Assembly: GCA_015662355.1 (NCBI GenBank)
Contig: DQUI01000087.1
Span: forward strand, 1 to 47,837
Origin: Methanothermococcus okinawensis
GTDB lineage: Archaea; AGJL01; Methanococci; Methanococcales; Methanococcaceae
DNA: 47,837 bases
Reading direction: 5' to 3'
Below, piece by piece: positions 18,790 to 29,589 of the stretch. Positions within the stretch are counted from its first letter, which is position 1. Each line of letters starts with the position of its first letter. The position numbers and the translations under genes were made by a program. The notes under the pieces are model-generated. The model saw nothing but the letters and a program-made list of their open reading frames with translations, did no database searches and was not told where the DNA came from.

Positions 18790-19910
18790 ATCTTCTTTTT
18801 TTCTATAGCTAGTATAGATCTATCTGAGCAGGTAAAACAGGGATCACAACTTGTTATAATTACCTCTGCATCAGAGACATGATGCCCTTTAAGTATAGCC
18901 TCCATACAGGCTAAGTTTGTCTCTGTAGGTGTCCTAACCTTTGCATGGGTAACTCTACCTTCACTGTTTACACCGTAGGAGTAATACACCTGTCCCCTCT
19001 GGGCCTCGTTGTATGTATCTATAGGTTTAAACTCCTTTATCTCGTAGTTTGGATTGTAAAACCTCTTATCTAAATGATAGAGAGCATCTAACCCTTGTCT
19101 TATTATTTTACAACTTTCAAAACACTCGTACATCCTTACAACTACTCTAGATAGTACATCTCCATCGTCTAAGAGGATTTCCTCAAACTCAAAGGGATCG
19201 TACTCTGGGACATAGCCCATCTTCCTCATATCACATCTTATACCACTAGCTCTCGCTGTAGGACCTAGGGCGTGATACTTTGCGGCGATCCTTCTGTCCA
19301 CTACACCTATGTCCTTCATACGGGAAACTAGTAGAGGGTCCCTTAACGTCCTATCTAAGAGTTTCTCTATCTTCTCTTCAAATTTCTCTATCCTCTCTAT
19401 TAGAGAGGGGATACGTTTATCTGGGATGTTGCACCTTGGCCTAATGCCCCCTATTATAGGACAGGAGTACTGGATTCTACTTCCACTTATCTCATAGAGA
19501 ATCTGAAGTATAGGTTCCCTGATCATAAAGGCCCTCATGGCCATGGTCTCGTGACCTAACACCTCAAAGATATGGCCAAAGAGTAAGGTATGGGAGTGTA
19601 ACCGCTCTAACTCCTCCACTATAACCCTGATATAGTTGGCCCTCTCTGGCACCTCTATATCACATCCTATCTCACTAACTCTCACTGCACACCATAGATG
19701 GATATGGGAGCATATACCACATATCTTCTCTGTAAGTATAGTGGCCTTCTCTGGAGGTAGCCCCTCCATCAGTAACTCTACCCCCCTGTAGTTAACCCCT
19801 ATTGTAAGTTCTGCATCCTTTATTATCTCGTCCTCTATAAACAACCTCAACCTATGGGGTTCAAGAATAGCTGAATGTATAGGTCCTATAGCTATCTCTC
19901 CCTCGTACAT
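18786..19910 (-). CDS. ehbN: energy-converting [NiFe] hydrogenase B large subunit EhbN
   Basis: [11 protein letters not shown] and C-terminal DPCFTC Ni-binding Cys pairs; RxRxxGxRPRCN-type membrane hydrogenase large subunit. Confidence 0.87.
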   Translation of the reverse strand: MYEGEIAIGPIHSAILEPHRLRLFIEDEIIKDAELTIGVNYRGVELLMEGLPPEKATILTEKICGICSHIHLWCAVRVSEIGCDIEVPERANYIRVIVEELERLHSHTLLFGHIFEVLGHETMAMRAFMIREPILQILYEISGSRIQYSCPIIGGIRPRCNIPDKRIPSLIERIEKFEEKIEKLLDRTLRDPLLVSRMKDIGVVDRRIAAKYHALGPTARASGIRCDMRKMGYVPEYDPFEFEEILLDDGDVLSRVVVRMYECFESCKIIRQGLDALYHLDKRFYNPNYEIKEFKPIDTYNEAQRGQVYYSYGVNSEGRVTHAKVRTPTETNLACMEAILKGHHVSDAEVIITSCDPCFTCSDRSILAIEKKKI

Positions 19911-19985
19911 ACTACCACATGTTTATAACGATAAATAATGATAAAAAACTAAAATAATATTAAAATCTTTTTATATAGGGGGAGT

Positions 19986-20336
19986 ATGTACAAGCAGGTT
20001 ATCGTTGTCAGGACAGATCTAAATATGGGTAAGGGAAAGATAGCTACCCAGGCATGCCATGCCTCTATAGATGCATTTATAAAGGCCCAGAGGGAGTGTC
20101 CAGAGGTTGTTGAAAAGTGGTTAAGTGAGGGGCAGAAGAAGGTTGTAGTTAAGGTGAAATCCCAGGAGGAGCTTATGGAGGTATTTAAGAAGGCTACTCT
20201 AGAGGGGCTACCCTGTAGTTTAATAAGGGATGCTGGGAGGACTCAACTGACACCTGGAACATGTACTGCAGTTGCCATAGGTCCTGAGAGGGAGGAGAGA
20301 ATAGATAGAATAACTGGAAAGTTGAAACTACTATAG
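19986..20336 (+). CDS. pth2: peptidyl-tRNA hydrolase (Pth2)
   Basis: [43 protein letters not shown]. Confidence 0.96.
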   Translation: MYKQVIVVRTDLNMGKGKIATQACHASIDAFIKAQRECPEVVEKWLSEGQKKVVVKVKSQEELMEVFKKATLEGLPCSLIRDAGRTQLTPGTCTAVAIGPEREERIDRITGKLKLL

Positions 20337-20345
20337 AGGGTTAAA

Positions 20346-20990
20346 ATGGATCTTAGGGATATCTACAGTAGACTCCTCTCCTACTTTGGACCTCAAGGTT
20401 GGTGGCCTGCTGAGACCCCCTACGAGGTTGTAGTAGGGGCTATACTAACCCAGAACACCTCCTGGAGAAATGTGGAGAGGGCTATAGACAACCTCAGGAG
20501 ATACAACCTGTTGGATGAGGAGAAGATACTGGATACATCTATAGAGGTACTGAAAGATCTCATAAGAGTTGCAGGATTTTACAATATAAAGAGTAGGAGA
20601 TTGAAGAATATCACAGAATATATAGTAAAGAACTACACCAGTACAGAGGGATTAAAAAAATGTAACAAGGATCTCTACAATTTAAGGGAGGAACTCCTCT
20701 CCATTAAAGGAGTAGGTAGAGAAACTGCAGACACTATACTACTTTACAGCCTAGAGAGACCTATATTTGTAGTGGATAACTATACAAGGAGGATACTCAG
20801 TAGATGGGGGATTGTAGAGGAAAACCTAGACTACGACAGGATACGTACATTGTTTGAAAGTAATATTCCCAGGGATATAGAGATCTACAAGGAGTATCAT
20901 GCCCTTATAGTCCAACTGGGAAAGACCTTCTGTAGAAAGAGGCGCCCTAGATGTGAGGAGTGCCCCCTAATGAAGATCTGTAGAAGTTAA
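20346..20990 (+). CDS. endonuclease III-related HhH-GPD DNA glycosylase with [4Fe-4S] cluster
   Basis: GAILTQNTSWRNVERAI; LLSIKGVGRETADTILLYSLERPIFVVDNYTRRIL; CRKRRPRCEECPLMKIC. Confidence 0.93.
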   Translation: MDLRDIYSRLLSYFGPQGWWPAETPYEVVVGAILTQNTSWRNVERAIDNLRRYNLLDEEKILDTSIEVLKDLIRVAGFYNIKSRRLKNITEYIVKNYTSTEGLKKCNKDLYNLREELLSIKGVGRETADTILLYSLERPIFVVDNYTRRILSRWGIVEENLDYDRIRTLFESNIPRDIEIYKEYHALIVQLGKTFCRKRRPRCEECPLMKICRS

Positions 20991-20999
20991 TGCTAGTGT

Positions 21000-22463
21000 T
21001 TGAGGGATATGATGGGATTTCTAGATAAAATACTTAGTATATTTAAAAAAAGTCCAAAGATCCCCTATGGAAGATCCCAGAGTGTAGATCTACTGGAGTT
21101 GAAAAGAAACCCCTATTATATCGTTGCATCTGTTGAGTTGGGAAATACTACAACAAAGTCTATAATTACAGCAACTAACATGGACACAGGTAATACCTAT
21201 ATCGTCAGTAAGTACGTTAGGATGACAAGGGATGTAAGGCCGCCAAGGAAGGGAGAGGAGGTATTTGGGAAGACTATCTGGGGAGTAGAACTAACTAAAG
21301 AGGCAGTTGCAGATATGGTGAAGGACGTACTACTTGGAGCCCTGAGAAAGGGAAACCTTACAGTGGATGACCTCCACTTCGTAGTTAGAAGTACTGGGGT
21401 AACTGCAGGATTTGCCACACCAGAGGAGGTATCCAACATGATAATAGCCCTTGCAGAGGGATGTTTAGAGGCTGGGGTTCCTCCATCAAAGATGACCCCT
21501 GCTATGACTAAGAGTCAGCTTCCAAAACCTTTTGACAAGTACAGTTTAATGGATAAGATTATATTTGACGGTGCAGTTACAGGGGTGCTACCTCCCACTG
21601 GTAAGGAGGTAGTAGCCAACGAGATGGAGGGAGAGTTAGTTACTGCAGGTATAAAGGTAGGATCAAAGTGGACCTATGTAGATTTTAGAAATCCCTGTAT
21701 GAGTATAGACTTTGGTACAACCCTTGCAGGTAGGATAACAGATGACAGTAAACCCTATGCCCGTGTTGTTGGTAACCTATGTGGCCTTGCAGGTGCCATT
21801 GCAGACAGTATAGTTAGAGGCAGTGGATTAGTAAGTAGGGATAAAGGTGCAGTGTTAGATATTGAGAAGAGGGGAGGTAAGATAGATAGGGAACTTGCAG
21901 AGAAGTACGGAGAGGAGATACATAAATATATAAAAATCTGTGAAGTTCCCAAAGGTGTGAAGAGGTTTGGAACTGTCCCTGTAGATCCAGAAAGTGCAGA
22001 GAAAGCTGGTACAACCCTTATAGGTTGTGATGTAGGAGAGAATGGAAGTGACTTACCTAAGCTAGAAGAGATTGGAAGGAGAATACTAGAGGAGAGTAAC
22101 GTCCCAACTCTACTTTACACCTTAGATGTAGTATCTGCAAAGATCACTGAGAGACTTGTAAAGTTAGCCTGGGATAAGGGTCTTATAAGTGATAAAAGTG
22201 CCATTGGAATAACTGGGAGAGCAGGGATAACTGGGAATAAACCTAGGTTAATATGGGAGAGGTTAGATAACCTAGGTATATGGGATAAAACTGAGGATAA
22301 CCTAGTATTTGTTGAAGATGGTCTTGCACTGGGAGCCAGTATTATGGCCAGGTGTATGAACTGTCTAGGTACTCCTCAAAATCCAGTTGGAGGGAATAGA
22401 GGGGATAGATGTATACTTGGAGAGAGGAGGAGATGGCAGAAGGAGAGAGGTATGATAAGATAA
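21000..22463 (+). CDS. methanogenesis marker protein 14
   Basis: YYIVASVELGNTTTKSIITATNMDTGNTY; NPCMSIDFGTTLAGRITD; characteristic methanogen-specific family; start probably the internal ATG in MGFLDKILSIFKK. Confidence 0.87.
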   Translation: MRDMMGFLDKILSIFKKSPKIPYGRSQSVDLLELKRNPYYIVASVELGNTTTKSIITATNMDTGNTYIVSKYVRMTRDVRPPRKGEEVFGKTIWGVELTKEAVADMVKDVLLGALRKGNLTVDDLHFVVRSTGVTAGFATPEEVSNMIIALAEGCLEAGVPPSKMTPAMTKSQLPKPFDKYSLMDKIIFDGAVTGVLPPTGKEVVANEMEGELVTAGIKVGSKWTYVDFRNPCMSIDFGTTLAGRITDDSKPYARVVGNLCGLAGAIADSIVRGSGLVSRDKGAVLDIEKRGGKIDRELAEKYGEEIHKYIKICEVPKGVKRFGTVPVDPESAEKAGTTLIGCDVGENGSDLPKLEEIGRRILEESNVPTLLYTLDVVSAKITERLVKLAWDKGLISDKSAIGITGRAGITGNKPRLIWERLDNLGIWDKTEDNLVFVEDGLALGASIMARCMNCLGTPQNPVGGNRGDRCILGERRRWQKERGMIR

Positions 22464-22468
22464 AAAAG

Positions 22469-23251
22469 TTAACCGATATATCGTAGGTCCTCCTCCCTCT
22501 GTCTCTTATCCTTCTCCCTAACTATGAGATGCCCCTGCTCTAACTGTTTCTCAAACTTCTTAATCCTCTCTAAGAAGGCCTCCATCTCCCTAGCTCTTTT
22601 CTCCAACTCTCCCATATCTATCTCAATGTTTAGAACTTTAGAGAGTACTTCAAGTACCTTCCTTGCAGATTTTGGATCTATGAGATAACCAGGTGTTTCC
22701 CCCATGAGACATGCCCCTTCAATACCCCTCAACTTTGAGAATGTTAGCATCAAACCTGCAGCACCTACTATACCTCCACCGTCTGCCCTGAAAAGTGCTC
22801 CATGTGCCCTTATCCTATCTGCAAGTTCCTTTGAGGTAGCTGCAACGTATACTAGAGGATCCTCCTTTATACGTCCTATGCCAAATCCCCCGAGGGTATA
22901 GGTCGTCCTTGCACCGTACTTCATTCCAATATCCACCAACTTCTTGGAGAGCTGATACTGTCCTGTAGGGGATAGGGCCTGGGTATTCCCAGTAACTACT
23001 ATCATTGGGACAGGTTCCCTTATAACATAGATCTCGTTATTCATACTCTCTATAGTACCGTCCTCGTTTACTAACACCTGAGGGGGGAAGTCGTCACAGT
23101 AGAGCTCCATAACCTTCTCCCCCTGGAACTCCTGTATAAGATGCTCCGCTGCTATCCTACCAACGTGTCCTATTCCTGGGAGTCCCTCTATAAGTACTGC
23201 ATTTTTTAGTGGTTCAACCTTCTTTATTACCCTCTCTATAATCTCCACCAT
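22469..23251 (-). CDS. PAC2 family protein (proteasome assembly chaperone-like)
   Basis: AVLIEGLPGIGHVGRIAAEHLI; YTLGGFGIGR; GGGIVGAAGLML. Confidence 0.87.
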   Translation of the reverse strand: MVEIIERVIKKVEPLKNAVLIEGLPGIGHVGRIAAEHLIQEFQGEKVMELYCDDFPPQVLVNEDGTIESMNNEIYVIREPVPMIVVTGNTQALSPTGQYQLSKKLVDIGMKYGARTTYTLGGFGIGRIKEDPLVYVAATSKELADRIRAHGALFRADGGGIVGAAGLMLTFSKLRGIEGACLMGETPGYLIDPKSARKVLEVLSKVLNIEIDMGELEKRAREMEAFLERIKKFEKQLEQGHLIVREKDKRQREEDLRYIG

Positions 23252-23299
23252 AGTTACACCCTATTTTTTTAAATATTATATAGTTATTATCTTTTATGT

Positions 23300-24424
23300 T
23301 TATATCACTATATCCCTATCCCTAGTGTCGTATAACTTTAACAACTTGGCACAGAATTCCATGTCTTTATCGCTGATCTTTACATCCTCATGACTTCTCC
23401 TAAGTATATAGGGATATCCTCCTACAGATATGTCCCTTAGATTTATAAAGAATTTCTCATCTAATCTTTTAAAGGAGGTAATATTTAGTACCCCTGCCCT
23501 GTTATCCAACCTTGCAAACTGATAGTACAGCTCAGGGATATGGAGGTCAAATCTCTTCAAGTAGTGTAGGCTGTAGTAGATGTTGTAATCTATCTCATTT
23601 TTATCTGCTAGATTAATAGGTTTAGAGTATCCAGTACCTTCAATACTTGAAAAGATCCCTATGTCTGGGATAGTTTTAAAGATAGATGTCCCGTTGTTGT
23701 TGTACTTCTTAAAGTATATACTCATCTTAGAGGTTTTTGATATCCCTAGAAACTTCTCCCTGTATTTATTAAAAATCTCCCCTAGTAACACTATATACTC
23801 AACCTGCTCCAAGGTAATCCTAAGTTTCTCATCTCCAGCATTTTTAACTGTTGTAGTAACAGGGGTTAAGCTGTTATTCCTTATATCCTCATAGATGTTT
23901 TCCCTTATCTCTCTTTTATAGTCCCTGTAGTACTCCAGTATATCCTTGTAGTCTTCCCTTATCTCTCCGTTAATCCTACCGCCGTAGGTATGGGTTTGTA
24001 TAATGAGGGAGTAGAGGGAGCCGTCAAATAGATAGTAATCTATATCCCTGTTTTCCAGATTCCAGAGGGCAGTTTTCAACTCCATGTTGATCATATAGAG
24101 TTTAAGTCTATAATCTACGTATCTGTAGGGGATAACAATACCAGGTTCCCAGAAGGAGATAGAGTCCTCTAACTTCTCTCCCGCCTTGTTTGTATAGGAG
24201 ACAGAACCTACTAGGTAGAGACATAGGTCGATATAGTCTATCCTGTTGAAACTACCGTCCCCTCCTCCAAAGGTATAATGGTATCCGTTACCTTGGAAGT
24301 TGCAACTTATCCAGCACTCTTCAAGTATCTGTCTTTTATAGTCGATCTCCCTCTTTATCCTCTCTATCAACTTGGAGATCTCCTCCTTTTTACTGAGGAT
24401 GTAAAAATACTTCAAAGGAGACAC
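23300..24424 (-). CDS. nurA: NurA-domain nuclease
   Basis: GGGDGSFNRIDYIDLCLYLVG acidic active-site motif; DGSLYSLIIQTH; RSHEDVKISDKD. Confidence 0.75.
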   Translation of the reverse strand: MSPLKYFYILSKKEEISKLIERIKREIDYKRQILEECWISCNFQGNGYHYTFGGGDGSFNRIDYIDLCLYLVGSVSYTNKAGEKLEDSISFWEPGIVIPYRYVDYRLKLYMINMELKTALWNLENRDIDYYLFDGSLYSLIIQTHTYGGRINGEIREDYKDILEYYRDYKREIRENIYEDIRNNSLTPVTTTVKNAGDEKLRITLEQVEYIVLLGEIFNKYREKFLGISKTSKMSIYFKKYNNNGTSIFKTIPDIGIFSSIEGTGYSKPINLADKNEIDYNIYYSLHYLKRFDLHIPELYYQFARLDNRAGVLNITSFKRLDEKFFINLRDISVGGYPYILRRSHEDVKISDKDMEFCAKLLKLYDTRDRDIVI

Positions 24425-24529
24425 CTTATCTATCTATTAAAAAATCTAAATAGATTCTTCTTTTAATATTCTTATATATAGTTTTTATAATAGTTGTATA
24501 TAAATTATATATAAACCTATCTTTAAACA

Positions 24530-24907
24530 GTGATAGATGGTGGTACTATGAAAGACAGTGAAAATAAAGTAGACATTGTAAAGATTGCCGCAGATGAGAT
24601 GTTAAAAGGTTCCAAGATGTTGGGAGAGCACTGTAAGGTATGTGGCTTCCCCCTCTTCCAGGATAAAAAGGGAAATAAATACTGTGTCTTATGTAGTACA
24701 GTAAAAGAAAGTGAAAAAATAGAGGGGAAAAAGGAGGAGAAAAAAGACGGGGCGCCACTTTACTCTGGAGGTGATTATAGAGGTATAGTAGATAAAAAGA
24801 TAGAGTATCTCTTTAAAAGGTTAGAGGGGGAGTACGACGTGGCCAGGATAGTTGAGATCACTGAAGCTATTAAAGTACTCCTTAAGTTAAAGTCTAAATT
24901 AGAATAG
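24530..24907 (+). CDS. Sjogren's syndrome/scleroderma autoantigen 1-family zinc-ribbon protein
   Basis: LKGSKMLGEHCKVCGFPLFQDKKGNKYCVLC. Confidence 0.88.
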   Translation: MIDGGTMKDSENKVDIVKIAADEMLKGSKMLGEHCKVCGFPLFQDKKGNKYCVLCSTVKESEKIEGKKEEKKDGAPLYSGGDYRGIVDKKIEYLFKRLEGEYDVARIVEITEAIKVLLKLKSKLE

Positions 24908-26173
24908 AGGTAGCACACTTCCCACTGGAGGGGCGAAGGTAGGTACCTTAAGGGACTTCCATATAGTCATAGCCAGGGAGAGGGATTGATACCTCTCCCC
25001 ATGTACTACAAATACCTTATTTGGAGTAGGTATCTTTTTTAGATATCTTATAAGGGAGTTGTAGTCACCGTGTGCAGAGAACTCTATCTTAACAACCTCT
25101 CCCCTAACAGGTATCTCGTTTTTAAAAGGTTTGATTATCTTTGCCCCCTCCTCTAACGCCCTTCCTAAGGTATCCTCTGCCTGATAACCAGTTAATATGA
25201 TCTTGTTCTCTGGATACTTTAAGAGTTTTAAGTACTGGAGTACTGGGCCTCCCTGGAGCATCCCAGAGGTGGATATTATAATACAGGGGCCCTCGTTGAA
25301 GACACTACTATCAGCCTTCTTCACATATTCAAAGGGGTTCTGTCCACTTTCTAACATCCTTCTTATCTTGGGATTTAACCACTGGGAGTAACTTAGATGG
25401 ACCCCTGTAGTATGGATAATAGAGCCATCTACGTATACAGGTACCTCCTCCAAGGCTCCACTTTTCATATAGTGATATATAACTGCTATTATCTCCTGGG
25501 CCCTACCAACTGCAAATACAGGTATGATCACCTTACCCTTTTTCTCTACAGTACTTGAGATCTCCTCTATAAGCTGCCTCTCCAGTGCCTTCCTAGCAGG
25601 TTTTATATCTAGAGGGGAACCGTAAGTGGATTCTATTATAAGGGTATCTATCTCCCCTATATCTGTATCTGCAGGTTTTAACGTCCTAGTTTCCCTCTCG
25701 TTTATATCTCCTGTATATAATACCTTCTTCCCCTCAATATCTAGATATATAGAGGAGCTTCCAAGGATATGGCCGGCGTCGTACATCTCCACAGTGATGT
25801 CCTCAGTTATCCTCCTCTTTTCCCTGTAGTTTACAGTTTCTATAACATCTAAAGCTCTTTTTATCTCCTTTTCACCGTAGATTTTTGAGAGTTTTGAGAC
25901 GTCCTTCCAAAGTATATACATGAGATCTGCAGAGGGTGTTGTACAGTATATCCTTTTGAAGTTGAAACAGGGTATAGCTCCACAGTGATCCAGGTGGGCA
26001 TGGGATACTAAAAGTGCATCTATGTCCCTGTCATCTATTGCAGGTATTGTGTTCTTGTTTGGATCCATCCCACAGTCTAGAAGTATCTTAGACTTCTTCG
26101 TGTCTATCTCTATACAGGACATACCTATCTGATGACATCCTCCGTGAAACTTAACTATAGACATAATTCCCAC
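24899..26173 (-). CDS. metallo-beta-lactamase/beta-CASP ribonuclease (aCPSF2-like)
   Basis: SHAHLDHCGAIP; YDAGHILGSSSIYLD; TSGMLQGGPVLQYLK; EFSAHGDY; no N-terminal KH domains. Confidence 0.9.
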   Translation of the reverse strand: MGIMSIVKFHGGCHQIGMSCIEIDTKKSKILLDCGMDPNKNTIPAIDDRDIDALLVSHAHLDHCGAIPCFNFKRIYCTTPSADLMYILWKDVSKLSKIYGEKEIKRALDVIETVNYREKRRITEDITVEMYDAGHILGSSSIYLDIEGKKVLYTGDINERETRTLKPADTDIGEIDTLIIESTYGSPLDIKPARKALERQLIEEISSTVEKKGKVIIPVFAVGRAQEIIAVIYHYMKSGALEEVPVYVDGSIIHTTGVHLSYSQWLNPKIRRMLESGQNPFEYVKKADSSVFNEGPCIIISTSGMLQGGPVLQYLKLLKYPENKIILTGYQAEDTLGRALEEGAKIIKPFKNEIPVRGEVVKIEFSAHGDYNSLIRYLKKIPTPNKVFVVHGERYQSLSLAMTIWKSLKVPTFAPPVGSVLPLF

Positions 26174-26202
26174 TGTAAAAATATTTATAAGAATAGCTGT
26201 AA

Positions 26203-26997
26203 TTAGAGGAGATATCCCTTTATAATATATCTTGTTCTCTTACCCACATCTATCTTATCTCTCTCCAAGGTTAACCCTAAATTAACAATCTCCTCTTCGA
26301 TTATCTCCCTTCTCTCCCTAGGTTTGTGGGGCATCATCAACCCTATAACCCCCCCTTCCCTTAAATATTTTATACCCTCTCTAAGGATCCTCAGGGAGAA
26401 TTCCTCCCCGTATTTTCCCCCACCGATTAGTTCCACATCCCTGGCGTAGGCACCTCCAAAGCCCCTCTTAGAGGGTACAGAATGTAGGGAGTAGAAGGGA
26501 GGATAGGATAGAATTATATCGAATTTTTTACTCTCAATTTCCTCTATACCTTCAATTACCCTGCCCCTGGAATCTACTATCTCCACCTTATCCTCTAAGT
26601 TGTTTCTCCTAAGGTTCTCCCTGGCTATCTCTATATACTCTTTTACAACTTCTGTGGCGTAGACCTTACACCTGTAGTACTTGGCAGCCATGATAGCCAG
26701 GATAGCTGAGCCTGTTCCAATCTCCAGTACCTCTTTTCCATCCCTACTATTTTTCTCCTTAAAACTTTCAAACAGATTTTTTATAAAGAGATAGCGACTG
26801 ACAGGTGTAGGTATTAAGGCATCCCTGTGAAAGTCCATATCTATATTAAATACATGTTTTAGTAGAGTCTTATTGTAGAGGTAGAGGGCATCCTTATCCC
26901 TAAAGTCTATCCTCATCTTTCCATTTTTATAGTAGGTGTACTTTTTTAACTTAGGGTTTAACTTTACAGCGTCCTCTATTTTTAGACCTAGCTTCAT
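26203..26997 (-). CDS. RlmF/METTL16-related SAM-dependent methyltransferase
   Basis: VLEIGTGSAILAIMAAKYYRCKVYATEV; DIILSYPPFYSLHSVPSKRGFGG. Confidence 0.85.
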   Translation of the reverse strand: MKLGLKIEDAVKLNPKLKKYTYYKNGKMRIDFRDKDALYLYNKTLLKHVFNIDMDFHRDALIPTPVSRYLFIKNLFESFKEKNSRDGKEVLEIGTGSAILAIMAAKYYRCKVYATEVVKEYIEIARENLRRNNLEDKVEIVDSRGRVIEGIEEIESKKFDIILSYPPFYSLHSVPSKRGFGGAYARDVELIGGGKYGEEFSLRILREGIKYLREGGVIGLMMPHKPRERREIIEEEIVNLGLTLERDKIDVGKRTRYIIKGYLL

Positions 26998-27018
26998 AGG
27001 AACCCCATAAATGTTAAA

Positions 27019-27033
27019 TAATAACTGTTATTA
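27019..27033. promoter_or_regulatory. 15-bp palindrome TAATAACTGTTATTA in a divergent intergenic region
   Basis: Direct inspection: perfect 7-1-7 palindrome. Confidence 0.6.
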
Positions 27034-27053
27034 ATACTGTTTTAAAATTACAG

Positions 27054-28169
27054 GTGATCACCTTGCAGTTTGTACATATAGCAGATAACCACCTTGGATA
27101 TAGGCAGTACAACTTAGACGAGAGGGAGAGGGATATATACAGGGCATTTAAGGAGTGCATAGACAAGATAGTAGAGATAAAGCCAGACTTTGTTGTACAC
27201 TGTGGGGATCTCTTTGAACACTCAGAACCTTCTGTTAACGCCCTATATACAGCGATAGAAGGTTTTAAAAAATTGAAGGATCACAACATACCTGTCTATA
27301 TAATCCATGGAAATCACGACAAACCTAAGAGGGATTCTAAGAAATCTCCCTTTACAATACTTAAAAGTATCCTAGGTAAATCCTTTACAACATTCGTTAG
27401 AAAGAAGTATCACATATTGGAAAAGGAGGGTAAGGAAATATTTATAGGGGGCAGTGATTTCACCTCAAAGAGTAACATACATACCCTCCTTGAGACCTAT
27501 AGAACTATAGAGCAGGCCTCTAAAGATTACAAACATAGGATACTCCTTTTCCACCAGAGTGTATACTCCTACTCCAACCTTCCAACCTATGAGATACAGT
27601 TAAATGATCTCCCCCAGGGATTTAAATACTACGCTGGAGGACATATACATCGGCGGATATTGAAGAGGTTAGAGGATGGGGTTTTCGCCTACAGCGGTTC
27701 CACAGAGATATACACCTACGACGAATACGAAGATTACGAGAAAAATGGAAAGGGATTTTATCTCGTGGATATCAGTGGAGATGACTGTGATGTGGAGAGG
27801 ATAGATATAAGATGTAGGGACTTTGTAGTGGAGAGGGCTATAACAGATAGGGAATCCCTTAACAGATTCCTGGAAAAGTTAAGGTCTAAAGATAAACCTG
27901 TAGTTATCTGCTCAGTTCTCAGGGATCTAGCTGAGAAGGTGGAGAAAGCACTGGAAAATAGGGAAACCCTCTACAACAGGATAACGTATCTAGATAACAT
28001 CACTGAAGAGGAGATCCTGGACATCCTTCATACAGATGTGGATGAGATATTCAAGGAGTTCCTGAAGAGTAGGAATTACGATGTAGATTTTGTATATGGA
28101 ATATACGAGGAGGTAACAAAGGGAGGAAACCTCTACAAGTATCTAGAGGACTACCTTAGGAACTTTTAA
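27054..28169 (+). CDS. mre11: DNA double-strand break repair protein Mre11
   Basis: FVHIADNHLGYRQYNLDERERD; HCGDLFEHSEPS; IHGNHDKP; YAGGHIHRRI. TTG at 27063 is an alternative start after the ggtgat RBS. Confidence 0.95.
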   Translation: MITLQFVHIADNHLGYRQYNLDERERDIYRAFKECIDKIVEIKPDFVVHCGDLFEHSEPSVNALYTAIEGFKKLKDHNIPVYIIHGNHDKPKRDSKKSPFTILKSILGKSFTTFVRKKYHILEKEGKEIFIGGSDFTSKSNIHTLLETYRTIEQASKDYKHRILLFHQSVYSYSNLPTYEIQLNDLPQGFKYYAGGHIHRRILKRLEDGVFAYSGSTEIYTYDEYEDYEKNGKGFYLVDISGDDCDVERIDIRCRDFVVERAITDRESLNRFLEKLRSKDKPVVICSVLRDLAEKVEKALENRETLYNRITYLDNITEEEILDILHTDVDEIFKEFLKSRNYDVDFVYGIYEEVTKGGNLYKYLEDYLRNF

Positions 28170-29098
28170 ACTATCTTCACTGGATACTCCATAAAGTCCT
28201 CTGCCACTATAACATCTATATCTTTCTCTTTTCTAAGTGTTTCAACCTCCTTTAGATAGTCCTCTCCCTCCTCCTCATATCTTGCAGAGATGTGGGTTAG
28301 TATAAGTTTCTCCACCTTTGCAACACACCCGATGTTTATAGCATCCTCTACTGTAGAGTGCATAGTCTCAATGGCGTGCTCCCTCTTAGTACTGTCAAAG
28401 GTAGCCTCGTGGATCAATATCTTACAGTCCAGGGATCTTATAAACTCTCCAAAGCCCTTAACAGGTAGGGTGTCCCCACTGTAAGCCACAGATATCCCTC
28501 TCTTTGGAGGAAGGAGGACTTCCTCAGGGTATATCTTTTTTCCACTCCTAGATATTACAGGGTATCCCTCTTTCAACCTTCTAAGATCTGGTCCTATTTT
28601 TACCCCTAGATCTATCGCCCTCTTTATATCCAACTGTGGTTTTTTCTTCTCCTTAAATATATAACCTAGTGTAGGTACTGAGTGTTTCATAGGGTAGGAG
28701 TACACCTGATAACTCTCCTCATCTAGGACACACTGGGGTTTGTCAGTGGGAACCTCCTGTATATATACGTCAAAGGTTGTATGGAAACCTAACTTCATTA
28801 TACATTTCATTATCTCCTCAGTTTCAGGGGGACCGTATATATAAATAGGGGTAGTTCTCTTATTTAGCCCCATAGATTGTAGAAGGCCTGAGATACCTAG
28901 TATATGATCCCCATGGAGGTGAGAGATAAATATATACTTTACCTTCATAGGTGAGATATCTGTATAGATCATCTGCCTCTGGGTACCCTCTCCACAGTCG
29001 AATAGGAGCACATCACCTCTGTATTTAAGGGCAATTGAGGGCTGGTTTCTCTTCTTTGTAGGTATGGAAGAACCTGTTCCCAGGAATACTATCTTCAT
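28166..29098 (-). CDS. rnz: ribonuclease Z
   Basis: FLGTGSSIPTKKRNQPSIAL; FISHLHGDHILGI; SGDTLPVKGF; LTHISARY. Confidence 0.96.
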   Translation of the reverse strand: MKIVFLGTGSSIPTKKRNQPSIALKYRGDVLLFDCGEGTQRQMIYTDISPMKVKYIFISHLHGDHILGISGLLQSMGLNKRTTPIYIYGPPETEEIMKCIMKLGFHTTFDVYIQEVPTDKPQCVLDEESYQVYSYPMKHSVPTLGYIFKEKKKPQLDIKRAIDLGVKIGPDLRRLKEGYPVISRSGKKIYPEEVLLPPKRGISVAYSGDTLPVKGFGEFIRSLDCKILIHEATFDSTKREHAIETMHSTVEDAINIGCVAKVEKLILTHISARYEEEGEDYLKEVETLRKEKDIDVIVAEDFMEYPVKIV

Positions 29099-29106
29099 AG
29101 TATCCC

Positions 29107-29505
29107 TTATCTTCTGTTTTTAACGTACTCCTGAATATAGTCCTCTAACTCCCCAGTATCTATAGCTTCTATCCACCTTTTAACCTCATCACGCCACTCC
29201 TCTATAGTTTTTAATATTTTCTCTCTAACCTCAGTAAAGGGAATTGCCTCGTATCTGTAAAAATACCCACCCTTTTTAAGATTCACCTGTTTCCTCCTAA
29301 CAAGACCTGCCCTTATTAAGTTCTGCATAGATCTCTGAATTGTACTCCTGTCCCTATTTAACAACTCTGCAATGGCACTAACCTTAGAGGGGCCATTCTT
29401 TAAAAGTGTAAGATACACTGCAACATCTAAAGGCTTTATATCAAATATACAGCACATGATATTTTCCAAGGTTAAGGTAGGTGATTTTGAGAGAGGTCTA
29501 TTCAT
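29107..29505 (-). CDS. TrmB-like winged-helix transcriptional regulator
   Basis: VAVYLTLLKNGPSKVSAIAELLNRDRSTIQRSMQNLIRAGLVRRKQ wHTH. Confidence 0.82.
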   Translation of the reverse strand: MNRPLSKSPTLTLENIMCCIFDIKPLDVAVYLTLLKNGPSKVSAIAELLNRDRSTIQRSMQNLIRAGLVRRKQVNLKKGGYFYRYEAIPFTEVREKILKTIEEWRDEVKRWIEAIDTGELEDYIQEYVKNRR

Positions 29506-29589
29506 TAAATCACCAGTTATGTTTTTATGGTACTTAAATATAAAAGAGTAGATTATCTCTATTAATAATTTTTATAGTAATGGGAGTTT

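Noticed and set aside
21814-22014. Minus-strand 66-aa ORF in methanogenesis marker 14
   Set aside because: Antisense shadow ORF without RBS or recognisable motifs.
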